Origin: Blastomonas fulva
GTDB lineage: Bacteria; Pseudomonadota; Alphaproteobacteria; Sphingomonadales; Sphingomonadaceae
Assembly (NCBI RefSeq): GCF_003431825.1
Contig: NZ_CP020083.1
Location: forward strand, 2,518,501-2,582,500
Direction of reading: 5' to 3'
DNA length: 64,000 nucleotides
Made by a program: the position numbers and the translations under genes. Shown here in pieces: positions 20,240 through 29,833 of this stretch. The notes under the pieces are model-generated. The model saw nothing but the letters and a program-made list of their open reading frames with translations, did no database searches and was not told the DNA's origin. The number at the start of each line of letters is the position of its first letter. Positions within the stretch are counted from its first letter, which is position 1.

Positions 20240-22197
20240 CACTTGGTCAACCTCAGTTCGGAAATCTGCTTGGCGATGTTCTGGAACGCGGTGTTCAGCT
20301 TGGTGCTGTTTTCCGCGGTGAATGAACTGCCCGAGCTGGCGCAGGTTTGCAGGTCGGTGGTCAGCGTGGTGCCGAAGGCGATCACCCACAGGCGGATGCC
20401 CTTGGCCTTGATCGCCTCGCAGATCGCCAGATAGCGCTGCCGCTGGCGTTCCAGCTGCGTGGGGTCGTTGCTGCCGCCGGTGACGCGCTGGTCCAGCATC
20501 TCGGTGCCATACATGCTGGCGACGAAATCATAGCTGGTCAGCTCGCCATCGGTCATGAAGATCAGATGGCGACCCACCGATCCGCCATTGCCCGGCGACG
20601 CGTTGACGTTCGACGAGAAGATCCCCTGGGGCGATGCAATGCGCGCACCCCAGAGCAGACCGACATCGTGATAGGTGCCGCCAACGGCCACCAGCGAGTT
20701 GACATAAGTCTGCACATCGGCGCGCGCCATGGTCGACAGAAGGCTTGCCTTGGTCGGGCAGGCGGTCGAGCGGCCCCCGTCACGCAGCCAATAGACCTGC
20801 TCCCAATAGGGGCGCCATCTGGTGGCTGCACTGTTGGGGACCGCATCGATGTTGAGATCGTGCGCGTTGGTGCTGCCGTTGACGGTGATGCCGCCAGCGC
20901 CATAGGCGATCGGAGCGCCGGCAATCGTGTCGCGTTCCTCGATGCAGCCGGTCCAGCGGCTGGTTCCGCCGTTCCCGTCGCTGGGCGTCGGCACCGCAGG
21001 GTTGGCGGTCTTGATCGACCGCACGAAGTCGAAGGTGGGGTAGGTGCGCTGCTCATAGACATAAATCAGCGTCGCGCCGCCCACGGCAACCGAGGAGTCG
21101 ACCTGGGTGGTCCGCCTGCGGACACACTGCTTCGTGCTCGAGCCGCTCCAGCCGGGCGCGTCCCCGCCCCAGCTGTAACGCTCGAATGACACCGTCGTCG
21201 TGGACGTGCCCGATGTTACCGGCGCGGTCGGATTGCCCGTCGGGTTGGGCGTGAAGCCGAAGCCCGATCCGTCGGCGTTGTTGCCATAAGTCGTGCACTG
21301 CTGGCGGGTGATGTTGGTGCCGCCGCCCGAGACAGTGTTGTGCCAGCGATTGGGGCAGGCAAAGGACTGGTTGCCTCCGAACACCTGACAGTCGACGGTG
21401 GTCGTGCGCCAGATCGGACGACGCGACTGATAGCTCCAGCTGTCGGCAGCGTTGCCACCGTTCAGCCAGGTCGAGTTGGTGTCATACAGGATCTCACCGA
21501 CATTGACGTTGGTCGAATAGGGGACGAACGCATAGCGGATGCGCGCCAGGCTGCCGGTGGCGGCATTGGCAAGCGTGTCGTAGAAGCTCATCACCGAGTT
21601 GCGCAGCGCGGTGATCTTGACGATCGAACCGCCGCCGCCGACGGGAATGCTGTCGTTCATCGATCCGGTCACGTCGAGCACGAAGGTGACGTCCGAGTTG
21701 CTGAGGTTGAGCTCCGCTTCGCAGGTCACGTCGATCGGGATCGTCTTCTTGCCGAACATCCCCATGATCGCGGTGGGCATGACCGTGGAGGCCGAACCCA
21801 GCACCTTGCTGGTGCCGCTCGGATTGGACGTGTTGAAGGTGACCGAGTGGGAGTCGTTGTAGCCCGCCTTGAAGTTGATGTCGAAGAAGTCCTGCGCCTG
21901 CGCCTTGGCGGCGTCCGAATAGCTGCTCTGCTGCATCGCGCGGCGTCCGGCGAGCACGCCCGCATCGCAGGCCTGCTGGATGCGCGACTTGACCATATAG
22001 GCGCGGCTCATGTCGACCGCGCCGCCGATCATCGCGGCCATCGGCAGGATGCTGGCCGCCACGATGGGCAGCACGTTGCCGCGCTTCGATGCGAGCAGGC
22101 GGTTGAGCCACGGGCGCCGGGCAGCGGTCTGGTCCGCGCCCTTGCGCGTCGCAATGGCGTCATGGCGATGCTGAGTATCGGTGGTACGGATCGTCAT
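20239..22197 (-). CDS. TadG-like pilus assembly protein with von Willebrand A domain and large insertion
   Basis: This 652-residue protein has a TadG-type membrane segment (about 38-62, GNVLPIVAASILPMAAMIGG) and a von Willebrand A domain. The first MIDAS motif is DVTGSM (175-180), a Thr-for-Ser variant of DxSxS. The MIDAS Thr falls near GGTYHD (506-511), and the distal Asp is in FMTDGE (about 547-552). Between the first two motifs lies an unusually long stretch (about 235-490) with cysteines at 270, 281, 301, 358, 418 and 480. TadG proteins are envelope components of tight-adherence pili. It is the first of the three-gene set and is divergent from the next gene. Confidence 0.82.
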   Translation of the reverse strand: MTIRTTDTQHRHDAIATRKGADQTAARRPWLNRLLASKRGNVLPIVAASILPMAAMIGGAVDMSRAYMVKSRIQQACDAGVLAGRRAMQQSSYSDAAKAQAQDFFDINFKAGYNDSHSVTFNTSNPSGTSKVLGSASTVMPTAIMGMFGKKTIPIDVTCEAELNLSNSDVTFVLDVTGSMNDSIPVGGGGSIVKITALRNSVMSFYDTLANAATGSLARIRYAFVPYSTNVNVGEILYDTNSTWLNGGNAADSWSYQSRRPIWRTTTVDCQVFGGNQSFACPNRWHNTVSGGGTNITRQQCTTYGNNADGSGFGFTPNPTGNPTAPVTSGTSTTTVSFERYSWGGDAPGWSGSSTKQCVRRRTTQVDSSVAVGGATLIYVYEQRTYPTFDFVRSIKTANPAVPTPSDGNGGTSRWTGCIEERDTIAGAPIAYGAGGITVNGSTNAHDLNIDAVPNSAATRWRPYWEQVYWLRDGGRSTACPTKASLLSTMARADVQTYVNSLVAVGGTYHDVGLLWGARIASPQGIFSSNVNASPGNGGSVGRHLIFMTDGELTSYDFVASMYGTEMLDQRVTGGSNDPTQLERQRQRYLAICEAIKAKGIRLWVIAFGTTLTTDLQTCASSGSSFTAENSTKLNTAFQNIAKQISELRLTK

Positions 22198-22323
22198 GGT
22201 TGGTAAATGCCCCTGTCACGTATCGGGCCTTCTACGCGCGCAATGGTAAGCAGCCTTCAAAGGGACGTGGTTACCGCGATCTTTACCTTGATCCGGCGCG
22301 GCTTTTGGTGGATCGCGCCCCTC

Positions 22324-22986
22324 ATGCAGGCGCCCAAACCCCCCGTTTCACCCCTTGTCACGCTCGCCAGCAGCTATGGCGATGCGCAGATGCGGGTCTG
22401 GTGCCAGGCGCTGTTCGCCTTCGATGCGCAGATCGCCGGGATCGTGCTGCAGGCGCGCGAAGCGATGCTGGCGCAGATACGCCTGCAGTGGTGGCATGAC
22501 GTCATTGGCAAGCCTGCCAGCGAGCGGCCATCGGCCAATCCGGTGCTGGCGGCGCTGCTGCCGCTAGAGGCGCAAGGGCTCGACCTGCAATCCGCGCTTG
22601 GCCCGGTGATCCGCGGCTGGGAGGCGGCGCTGGAGCTCGAGGATGGAGCCGCGGTGGCAGAATTCGCAGAAGGCCGTGGCGCGCTGATCGCCGCCTTTCA
22701 ACCCCTCGCGCCGATGGTGAGCCGGGACGATCTGGCAGGGATCGGCAAGGCCTGGGCTCTGTGGGACATGGCGCGCTTTCACCGCCGCACACCTGCGCTG
22801 GACGCTGCCGTCAAGGCGGCGGGCGATCCGACGCTCGCTTCACCGAGGCTGCCGCGCAAACTGCGTCCCATCTCGATGATCGCGCGGGCGGTGCGGCTTG
22901 ACTTTGCGCAGGGCCAGATGGATCGTCCCTGGGGTGGCCCCGGCGTGTTCCTGGGGCTGGTCTGGCATGGTCTGACCGGGCGCTGA
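22324..22986 (+). CDS. Squalene/phytoene synthase-like protein lacking the usual catalytic Asp motifs
   Basis: This protein of about 220 residues shows the segment EAMLAQIRLQWWHDVI (about 45-60) typical of the squalene/phytoene synthase fold and of its NDUFAF6-like branch. The DxxxD prenyl-diphosphate-binding motifs are not visible, and it is shorter than true synthases, so prenyl transfer is doubtful. NDUFAF6 helps assemble respiratory complex I; a similar role here is inference. The frame is open from 22207; I chose the ATG at 22324 because the upstream residues do not look conserved, but this start is uncertain. Confidence 0.6.
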   Translation: MQAPKPPVSPLVTLASSYGDAQMRVWCQALFAFDAQIAGIVLQAREAMLAQIRLQWWHDVIGKPASERPSANPVLAALLPLEAQGLDLQSALGPVIRGWEAALELEDGAAVAEFAEGRGALIAAFQPLAPMVSRDDLAGIGKAWALWDMARFHRRTPALDAAVKAAGDPTLASPRLPRKLRPISMIARAVRLDFAQGQMDRPWGGPGVFLGLVWHGLTGR

Positions 22987-23038
22987 GGGAGCGCTGACGG
23001 GACAGGGCCCTCGCCGGATATTGGCGGGGGGATTGGCA

Positions 23039-23488
23039 ATGCGCTTCCTGTTTGGCGGTCTGGCTGCGATCGCGCTGGTGATCGGCGGCTTCTTCATCAT
23101 CCGTGCGCAGCAGCAGGACGATGATCTGGCCAGCATCGCAGCGCCGCCGCCCGAGCCTGTGGACACCGCGCTGCCCATCGCCGATCCCGGGACGATGCGT
23201 GGCCCCGCGCCCCCCGAGGCCACCGAGATGACCCGCGAGGAGCGCCGCTTTGCCCGCTATGACCGCAATGGCGACCGGATCATCACCCGCGAAGAACTGC
23301 TCGCCAGCCGCACCAAGGCGTTCAAGGCTCTCGACAAGGATGGCAACAACCTGCTCACCTTCGAGGAATGGGCGGTCGCCACGTCCGACCGCTTTGCCAC
23401 GGCCGATGCCGATGGCAACGGCCGCCTGTCGGCTCAGGAGTTTGCCACGACGAAGCCCAAACGGCCTGTAGCGCGTTGCAAATGCTGA
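23039..23488 (+). CDS. Membrane-anchored or exported EF-hand calcium-binding protein
   Basis: This 149-residue protein has an N-terminal hydrophobic helix (about 4-22), a Pro/Ala-rich linker, and three EF-hand loops: DRNGDRIITREE, DKDGNNLLTFEE and DADGNGRLSAQE. Each has acidic or amide residues at positions 1, 3 and 5 and Glu at 12. It should bind calcium in the periplasm; its partner is unknown. The ATG at 23039 follows GGGGGGA. The stop directly abuts the trmFO stop on the other strand, with no bases between. Confidence 0.8.
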   Translation: MRFLFGGLAAIALVIGGFFIIRAQQQDDDLASIAAPPPEPVDTALPIADPGTMRGPAPPEATEMTREERRFARYDRNGDRIITREELLASRTKAFKALDKDGNNLLTFEEWAVATSDRFATADADGNGRLSAQEFATTKPKRPVARCKC

Positions 23489-24859
23489 TTATTCTGCTGC
23501 GATCGCAACCGGTTCGCCGTTGATCCAGCTTTGCAGGTCGGCACGCGCGCGCGAGGTGTAGGCCTCCTTGCGCTGCTTCTTGTGCACCTTGCCCTCGGGC
23601 GGCGGGAACAGGCCGAAATTGACGTTCATCGGCTGGAAGTCGCTGGCATCCGCGCCCCCGGTGATGTGCCCCAGCAAGGCGCCCAGCGCGGTGGTGACCG
23701 GCGGCGCGTCAAGCACCCGGCCCTGCAGTTCGGCAGCGGCAAAGCGCCCCGCGATCAGCCCGATGCTGGCGCTTTCGACATAGCCCTCGCAACCCGTCAT
23801 CTGCCCGGCAAAGCGGATGTGCGGCGCAGCCTTGAGGCGCAGCTGTTCGTCGAGCAGCCGCGGCGAGTTGATGAAGGTGTTGCGGTGCAACCCGCCCAGC
23901 CGCGCGAACTCGGCCTTTTCCAGGCCCGGTATGGTGCGGAACAGCTCGACCTGCGCGCCGTGCTTGAGCTTGGTCTGAAAGCCGACCATATTCCACAACG
24001 TGCCCAATTTGTTGTCCTGCCGCAACTGCACCACCGCATAGGGCCAGCGCCCGGTGCGCGGATTGTCTAGCCCGACCGGCTTCATCGGACCGAAACGCAG
24101 CGTTTCCACCCCGCGCGACGCCATGACCTCGATCGGCATGCAGCCCTCGAAATAGGGGGTGTCCTTCTCCCATTCCTTGAACTCGGTCTTGTCGCCGTCC
24201 ATCAGTCCCTGGTGGAAGGCAAGATACTGCTCTTTGTCCATCGGGCAGTTGATATAGTCCTTGCCGTCGCCTTCCGGGCCAACCTTGTCCCAGCGGCTCG
24301 CCATCCAGCAGATGTCCATGTCGATGCTGTCGCGGTGGATGATCGGGGCAATGGCATCGAAGAACGCGAGCGCATCCTCTCCGGTCGCAGCACCGATCGA
24401 TTGTGCCAGCGTCATTGCAGTAAGCGGGCCCGTGGCGACGATCGTCGGGCCGCTTTCCGGCAGGCTGTCGATGCGTTCGCGCACGATCTGGATGTTGGGA
24501 TGGTTGCTGAGCGCCTCGGTGACCGCAGCAGAGAAGATGTCGCGATCCACCGCCAGCGCCGATCCTGCAGGCACCTTGGCCTTTTCCGCCGACGCCATGA
24601 TCAGTGACCCCAAAGTGCGCATTTCCTGGTGCAGCAGGCCCACGGCATTGCGGTCGGCATCATCCGAGCGGAAGCTGTTCGAGCAGACGAGTTCGGCCAG
24701 GCCATCGGTCTGGTGCGCGGGCGTCATGTCGCCGCCGCCGCGCATTTCCGACAGCCGCACCTTGATGCCGGCCTCGGCCAGCTGCCATGCCGCCTCGGAC
24801 CCGGCGAGCCCGCCGCCGATGATGTGAATCTGATGTTCGAAGGTGTGTGTGTTGCTCAT
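23489..24859 (-). CDS. trmFO: Methylenetetrahydrofolate-tRNA-(uracil-5-)-methyltransferase TrmFO
   Basis: This 456-residue flavoprotein methylates U54 in the tRNA T-loop using methylenetetrahydrofolate and FADH2. The FAD-binding [11 protein letters not shown] (about 15-25) is followed by the family signatures [22 protein letters not shown] and the [13 protein letters not shown] region. The presence of TrmFO rather than a SAM-dependent TrmA is usual in several alphaproteobacteria. The gene is convergent with the EF-hand gene and ends at its stop. Confidence 0.96.
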   Translation of the reverse strand: MSNTHTFEHQIHIIGGGLAGSEAAWQLAEAGIKVRLSEMRGGGDMTPAHQTDGLAELVCSNSFRSDDADRNAVGLLHQEMRTLGSLIMASAEKAKVPAGSALAVDRDIFSAAVTEALSNHPNIQIVRERIDSLPESGPTIVATGPLTAMTLAQSIGAATGEDALAFFDAIAPIIHRDSIDMDICWMASRWDKVGPEGDGKDYINCPMDKEQYLAFHQGLMDGDKTEFKEWEKDTPYFEGCMPIEVMASRGVETLRFGPMKPVGLDNPRTGRWPYAVVQLRQDNKLGTLWNMVGFQTKLKHGAQVELFRTIPGLEKAEFARLGGLHRNTFINSPRLLDEQLRLKAAPHIRFAGQMTGCEGYVESASIGLIAGRFAAAELQGRVLDAPPVTTALGALLGHITGGADASDFQPMNVNFGLFPPPEGKVHKKQRKEAYTSRARADLQSWINGEPVAIAAE

Positions 24860-24969
24860 GCTCGAGCAAATAGCGCGGCGGACTGGTTTTGCACAGGGTG
24901 CGTTGCACCGCTTGCGCGAGCGATGCGAACAATGCCATCAGCTTGGCAAGAACAGAAGGGCAGGGGCAT

Positions 24970-25641
24970 ATGGTCGTCAAACGCGCATTGGTGGAATCGC
25001 GGCCGTGGCTGCTGCTCAGCCTGGTTGCGGCGATCAGCTATTATTTCGTCAGCGATGCGCCCATTCCCGGCCTGTACCTGATGCTGTGGAAGGGTCTTGG
25101 CGTCGGGTTTCTGGCCATCTTCGCGTCCGTCCGGCACCATTCGCTCGATGGTTGGCTGATCGCCGGCGTCATGGCGCTGGGCGCCATCGGCGACATGCTG
25201 ATCGAGATCGACCTCATCTACGGAGCGATCGCCTTTCTGCTGGGGCATATCGTTGCAATCGCGCTCTATGCGCGGCACCGGCGTCCCACCGTGACGATCA
25301 GCCAGCGGGCGTTCGCGATATTGCTGGTACCTGCAGTGGTGCTGATCGCATGGGCGCTGCCGATCGACCGATCGGGCGCGACCGGCATAGCCGTCTATAC
25401 CCTGTTCCTCTCCGTCATGGCGGCGATGGCATGGACCAGCGACTTTCCGCGCTATCGCGTCGGCACCGGTGCACTGATGTTCGTGGCGTCCGACCTGCTG
25501 ATCTTCGCGCGGTTCGGACCGCTTGAGGGATCGGTGCTGCCCGAGTGGCTGATCTGGCCCTTGTATTACTTCGGCCAGTTCCTGATCTGCACCGGGGTGA
25601 TCCAGACGCTGCGCCACAAGGACCCGCGGGTGCCGACTTGA
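24970..25641 (+). CDS. Lysoplasmalogenase-like (YhhN/TMEM86 family) membrane protein
   Basis: This 223-residue protein is almost entirely hydrophobic with about eight predicted membrane helices. It carries the family landmarks KGLGVGFLAIFA, the acidic LGAIGDMLIEID helix and FVASDLLIFARF (two conserved Asp in membrane segments). Characterised YhhN/TMEM86 proteins hydrolyse the vinyl-ether bond of lysoplasmalogens; the substrate here is not known. The ATG at 24970 has AGGGG upstream and gives the expected start. Its stop codon lies within the promoter of the next gene. Confidence 0.85.
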   Translation: MVVKRALVESRPWLLLSLVAAISYYFVSDAPIPGLYLMLWKGLGVGFLAIFASVRHHSLDGWLIAGVMALGAIGDMLIEIDLIYGAIAFLLGHIVAIALYARHRRPTVTISQRAFAILLVPAVVLIAWALPIDRSGATGIAVYTLFLSVMAAMAWTSDFPRYRVGTGALMFVASDLLIFARFGPLEGSVLPEWLIWPLYYFGQFLICTGVIQTLRHKDPRVPT

Positions 25642-25667
25642 AGCCAGCGGAGGCTAGTGTTATAACA
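25638..25667 (+). promoter_or_regulatory. Promoter and palindromic operator of the AbrB-Doc module
   Basis: TTGAAG (25638-25643) and TATAAC (25661-25666) are separated by exactly 17 bases, a good sigma-70 pair. The -10 box lies inside a perfect 10-base palindrome, TGTTATAACA (25658-25667), a likely site for the AbrB-type antitoxin to repress its own operon. The antitoxin ATG begins six bases after the -10, so the transcript would be leaderless. A GGAGG at about 25648 is too far from the ATG to serve as ribosome site. Confidence 0.55.
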
Positions 25668-25672
25668 TCCGT

Positions 25673-25900
25673 ATGAACAAGCCCCTTAAGCTCATCAAGA
25701 TCGGCAACTCGACCGGCGTCATCCTGCCCAAGGATATTCTCGCGCACCTCAACTTGGCGCAGGGGGATGAGGTGTCGGTGGTCAAGCAGGCTGATGGCAT
25801 CGCGCTCAAATCTGCCGATCCCGACTTCGACAAGCAGATGGCAACGGCTCGCGACGTGATGGGCCGTTATCGCAACGCCTTGCGTGAACTGGCCAAGTGA
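25673..25900 (+). CDS. AbrB/MazE-family antitoxin
   Basis: This 75-residue protein has the swapped-hairpin DNA-binding domain at its N-terminus: IKIGNSTGVILPKDIL (about 8-23) followed by LNLAQGDEVSVV. The C-terminal third is an amphipathic helix (DKQMATARDVMGRYRNALREL), expected to wrap and neutralise the toxin. It lies one base upstream of a Doc toxin gene, which defines the pair. AbrB-type antitoxins normally repress their own promoter, and the overlapping palindrome fits. Doc is classically paired with Phd, so this is a less common partner. Confidence 0.85.
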   Translation: MNKPLKLIKIGNSTGVILPKDILAHLNLAQGDEVSVVKQADGIALKSADPDFDKQMATARDVMGRYRNALRELAK

Positions 25901-25901
25901 G

Positions 25902-26291
25902 ATGCCGGACTGGGTCTGGCTGCGGCAGGATGTCGTTCTTGCGCTGCATGACGAGCAGATCGCCGAACATGGCGGGCTGAGCGGCATTCGTGATCTGGCG
26001 CTGGTCGAAAGCGCGCTGGGTCGGCCGTTGAACCTTGCCGCTTATGGCAACCCGGATGCGGCTGACCTTGCGGCTGCCTATGCCTTCGGGCTGGCACGCA
26101 ATCACCCGTTCAGCGATGGAAACAAGCGCACGGCGGCGGTTGTGGCGTTGACCTTCCTGCTGCTCAACGACGTCCAGTTCGCGATCACCGAGGCAGAACT
26201 GGTCGTGATGACGCTGGCGGTTGCCGCGGGCGACCTGTCCGAAGACGAGGTCGCCCGCTGGTTTCGCGATCACATCGTGGCAAAGCCCTGA
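25902..26291 (+). CDS. Doc-family toxin (death on curing, Fic fold)
   Basis: This 129-residue protein carries the Doc form of the Fic motif, HPFSDGNKRT (His68-Thr77), and the N-terminal VLALHDEQIAEHGGLSGIRD segment of the family. Characterised Doc phosphorylates EF-Tu and stops translation; all visible catalytic residues (His68, Asp72, Asn74, Lys75, Arg76) are intact, so the toxin looks active. The ATG at 25902 begins one base after the antitoxin stop. The stop lies three bases from the convergent gyrA stop, so the module sits tightly in the gyrA 3' flank. Confidence 0.9.
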   Translation: MPDWVWLRQDVVLALHDEQIAEHGGLSGIRDLALVESALGRPLNLAAYGNPDAADLAAAYAFGLARNHPFSDGNKRTAAVVALTFLLLNDVQFAITEAELVVMTLAVAAGDLSEDEVARWFRDHIVAKP

Positions 26292-26294
26292 CGC

Positions 26295-28997
26295 TTATTC
26301 TGCGGTTTCGGTCGTGTCGTCCGGTTCGCCGGCGACATCCTCGGCGGCCTCTTCTTCGGCAATCCGCGCCGCGCTCACGACGTGCTCGTTATCGGCCACG
26401 TTGAACAGTCTCACACCTGCCGAATTGCGCCCGATGACGCGCATCGTCGAGAGGCTGAGGCGGATGAGCTTGGCCTGATCGGTTACCAGCATCAGCTGGT
26501 CGCTCTGATGCGCGGGGAAGCTCGCCAGAACCGGCCCGTTGCGACCGATATTGTCGATGTTGGTGATCCCCTGGCCACCGCGATTGGTGCGGCGATAGTC
26601 ATAGGCGGAGGACAATTTTCCATAGCCGTTGGCGCAGACGGTGAGCAGGAACTGCTCGGCGTCCGCGAACTCCTTGACCCGCTCGGGCGACAGTGTCGGC
26701 TCGGCCTCGTTGCCCTTCCACGGGGCCGCGCGCAGGTAATTGTCGCGCTCCTCGGTGGAGGCTTCAAAGCCCGAGAGAATCGACAGTGAAATGACCTCGT
26801 CGCCCTCCCGCAACGTCATGCCGCGCACCCCGGTCGAGGTGCGGCTCTGGAACTCGCGCACGTCGGTGGCTGCAAAGCGGATCGCCTTGCCCTGGCGCGT
26901 CGCCAGCAGCACGTCGTCGCCCTCGGTCAGCAGCGCAACACCGATCAGCCGGTCATCCGATCCTTCGTCGAAGCGCATCGCGATCTTGCCGTTGGTGGGC
27001 ACGTTGGTGAAAGCGTCCATCGAGTTGCGCCGCACGGTGCCGTTGGCGGTAGCAAACATCACGTGCAGATCGGCCCAGGTGCTCTCGTCCTCGGGCAGTG
27101 GCAGCACGGTCTGAATGGTCTCGCCCTGCGCCAGCGGCAGGAGGTTGATCATCGGGCGTCCGCGCGTCGCCGGGCCGCCTTCGGGCAGGCGCCACACCTT
27201 CTTGCGATAGACCTTGCCGTGCGTGGAGAAGAACAGCACCGGCGTGTGCGTGGAGGTCACGAACATGCTGGTGACGGCATCCTCGTCCTTGGTCGCCATG
27301 CCCGAGCGGCCCTTGCCGCCGCGTGCCTGCGAGCGGAACGCGTCGAGCGGGGTGCGCTTGATATAGCCCTGCAGGGTGACGGTGACGACCATCTCCTCGC
27401 GCTCGATCAGGTCTTCGTCCTCGATGCCGTCCCAGGCAGGCGCGATCACCGACAGGCGCGGGGTGGCGAACTCGTCGCGCACCGCGATAAGCTCTTCCTT
27501 GAGCACCTCGTAAAGCTTCGCGCGATCGCTGAGGATCGCGAGATACTCCTCGATCGCCAGCGCGAGCGCGCTCAGTTCGTTGCCGATCTCGTCGCGGCCC
27601 AGCGCGGTCAGGCGGTGGAGGCGCAGATCCAGGATCGCGCGGACCTGAAGGTCGCTCAGGCGGTAGATGTCGCCTTCCAGCTCACCCTCGATCGCCTCGA
27701 CCAGCTTGATGTACTGTGCGATCTCGCCGATCGGCCATTCGCGTGCCAGCAGTCGGGCGCGGGCCTCGGCGGGCGAGGCGGAGCTGCGGATGATCTTTAC
27801 CACCTCGTCCATGTTGGTGACCGCAACCACCAGCCCGAGCAAGATGTGCGCGCGGTCGCGTGCCTTGGCGAGCTCGAACTTGGTGCGGCGGGTGATGACC
27901 TGCTCGCGGAACTGGACGAACGCCTCGATGATGTCCTTGAGGCCGAGCACCTCGGGACGGCCGCCACGAATGGCGAGCATGTTGGCGGGAAAGCTCGACT
28001 GTGCGGGGCTGTAGCGCCAGATCTGGTTGAGCACGACCTCGGGCGAGGCATCGCGCTTGAGGTCGATGACGATGCGCACGCCCAGACGGTTGGATTCGTC
28101 GCGGATGTCGCTGACGCCCTCGATCCGCGCTTCCTTGCCCTTGGCGGCCTCGGCGATCGTCTCGACCAGCGCGTTCTTGCCGACCTGATAGGGGATCGAG
28201 GTAAGGACGATCGAACGGCGGTCGCCGCGACCCTCTTCGATCGTGTGGCGCGCACGCATGATGATCGATCCGCGCCCCTTCTGGTACGCCGCGCGGGCGC
28301 CCGATTGGCCTAGGATCAGCGGGGCGGTCGGGAAATCCGGACCCGGGATGATCTTCATCAGATCATCGAGCTCGATCATCGGGTTCTCGATCCATGCCAG
28401 GCACCCGTCGATGACCTCGCCCAGATTGTGCGGCGGAATGTTGGTCGCCATGCCGACGGCGATGCCGCCTGCGCCATTGACCAGCAGATTGGGGAAACGC
28501 GCGGGTAGAACCTGCGGCTCCTGGCGAGATCCGTCATAGTTGGGAATAAAATCGACGGTATCTTTTTCGATATCTTCCAGAAGCTTGAGCGCGACTTTGC
28601 TCAACCTTGCTTCGGTATATCGCATCGATGCCGGGGCATCGGGGTCCATCGAGCCGAAGTTGCCCTGGCCGTCGATCAGCGGAACCCGCATCGCCCAATC
28701 CTGCGACATGCGCGCCAATGCCATGTAGATCGAGCTGTCGCCGTGCGGGTGATAGTTACCCATCACGTCACCGACGATCTTGGCCGACTTGCGATAGGGC
28801 TTGCCCGCGACGAAGCCGCCTTCGTGGCTGGCGTAAAGGATGCGGCGGTGGACGGGCTTGAGGCCATCGCGAACATCGGGCAGGGCGCGGCTGACGATGA
28901 CCGACATCGCATAGTCCAGATAGCTGGACCGCATCTCATCGACGATGTCGATGCGTTCGATTTCGGTGGGTTCCGCTGCTGCGGTTTCGTCGTTCAT
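26295..28997 (-). CDS. gyrA: DNA gyrase subunit A
   Basis: This 900-residue subunit breaks and rejoins DNA to introduce negative supercoils. The winged-helix and tower region holds the catalytic MRYTEA (Tyr127). The quinolone-determining loop reads [15 protein letters not shown], so Ser88 matches E. coli Ser83, but Met92 stands where E. coli has Asp87. The GyrA box appears as QARGGKGR at the start of the beta-pinwheel C-terminal domain, whose repeats run to about residue 870, with an acidic tail after that. AAAGG lies eight bases before the ATG. The E. coli protein is slightly shorter. Confidence 0.98.
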   Translation of the reverse strand: MNDETAAAEPTEIERIDIVDEMRSSYLDYAMSVIVSRALPDVRDGLKPVHRRILYASHEGGFVAGKPYRKSAKIVGDVMGNYHPHGDSSIYMALARMSQDWAMRVPLIDGQGNFGSMDPDAPASMRYTEARLSKVALKLLEDIEKDTVDFIPNYDGSRQEPQVLPARFPNLLVNGAGGIAVGMATNIPPHNLGEVIDGCLAWIENPMIELDDLMKIIPGPDFPTAPLILGQSGARAAYQKGRGSIIMRARHTIEEGRGDRRSIVLTSIPYQVGKNALVETIAEAAKGKEARIEGVSDIRDESNRLGVRIVIDLKRDASPEVVLNQIWRYSPAQSSFPANMLAIRGGRPEVLGLKDIIEAFVQFREQVITRRTKFELAKARDRAHILLGLVVAVTNMDEVVKIIRSSASPAEARARLLAREWPIGEIAQYIKLVEAIEGELEGDIYRLSDLQVRAILDLRLHRLTALGRDEIGNELSALALAIEEYLAILSDRAKLYEVLKEELIAVRDEFATPRLSVIAPAWDGIEDEDLIEREEMVVTVTLQGYIKRTPLDAFRSQARGGKGRSGMATKDEDAVTSMFVTSTHTPVLFFSTHGKVYRKKVWRLPEGGPATRGRPMINLLPLAQGETIQTVLPLPEDESTWADLHVMFATANGTVRRNSMDAFTNVPTNGKIAMRFDEGSDDRLIGVALLTEGDDVLLATRQGKAIRFAATDVREFQSRTSTGVRGMTLREGDEVISLSILSGFEASTEERDNYLRAAPWKGNEAEPTLSPERVKEFADAEQFLLTVCANGYGKLSSAYDYRRTNRGGQGITNIDNIGRNGPVLASFPAHQSDQLMLVTDQAKLIRLSLSTMRVIGRNSAGVRLFNVADNEHVVSAARIAEEEAAEDVAGEPDDTTETAE

Positions 28998-29137
28998 TCC
29001 ATGCGCCTTTTATGCCTTTGTGACGCTTTTGCGTCTCGGCTTGGCTCTAGGCGAAGGGGGGCGAAAATGCCAGCTTTTGCGGGCTTTCCGACCGGATTTT
29101 TCAACAGGAAAATCAGCAGCTTGGGTGGCAACAGCGG

Positions 29138-29833
29138 CTAGGGCTGAATGGCCGTGCCATCCCAGGCGAATATCCCGCCCGAATCGGCCGCTTGAAGGCC
29201 GTCCAGCACGTCTGTCAGGCATGCGGCGCTATAGGCCGCATCGAACAGCCGGCCCTCTGCCACATTGCCCTGGAACGGCTTGCTGAGGCCGGTATCGACG
29301 GTCCCGGGGTGCAGTGCGACGCAGATCGACTGGTCGTTGCGGCGCCCCCATTCGATGGCGATGTTGCGGATGGTCATATGCAGCGCGGCCTTGGCGGCGC
29401 GATAGCCGTACCAGCCACCCAGTCGGTTGTCGGAGATGCTGCCCACCCGCGCGCCGATCGCAGCGAACAGGGCAGGGGCCTTGCGCGGCATCAGCGGCAC
29501 GAAATGCTTGGCGACCAGCGCCGGGCCGATGGTGTTGACCGCGAAGTTGCGCGCCATCCAGGCAGGGTCGATGTCCTTGAGGCTCTTTTCCGGCCCCTTG
29601 CGATCAGCATGCAGCAGTCCGGTGGCGACGATCACCCGGCTGGGGATCAGGCCCTGAGCGCGGATGTGCTCGGCCGCTGCCGCTATGCTGGGTTCGTCCT
29701 CGAGGTCGATATGCGCCACGCCGTCAAAGCTGCGGGCTAGTGCAACGACATGCGCACCGCGTGCCTGTGTCTCGCGCATCAGCGCCGCGCCGATCCCGCC
29801 CGACGCTCCAATGATCACGGTACAATCGCTCAT
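29138..29833 (-). CDS. Short-chain dehydrogenase/reductase (C-factor-like)
   Basis: This 231-residue SDR has the cofactor loop IIGASGGIGAAL at the N-terminus and the catalytic YGYRAAK (Tyr-x-x-x-Lys) with a conserved upstream Ser (GSISDN). The C-terminal HPGTVDTGLSKPF resembles the CsgA/C-factor branch. It should use NAD(P)H, but the substrate is unknown. The ATG at 29833 overlaps the yaaA stop (ATGA), so the two are co-translated. Confidence 0.88.
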   Translation of the reverse strand: MSDCTVIIGASGGIGAALMRETQARGAHVVALARSFDGVAHIDLEDEPSIAAAAEHIRAQGLIPSRVIVATGLLHADRKGPEKSLKDIDPAWMARNFAVNTIGPALVAKHFVPLMPRKAPALFAAIGARVGSISDNRLGGWYGYRAAKAALHMTIRNIAIEWGRRNDQSICVALHPGTVDTGLSKPFQGNVAEGRLFDAAYSAACLTDVLDGLQAADSGGIFAWDGTAIQP

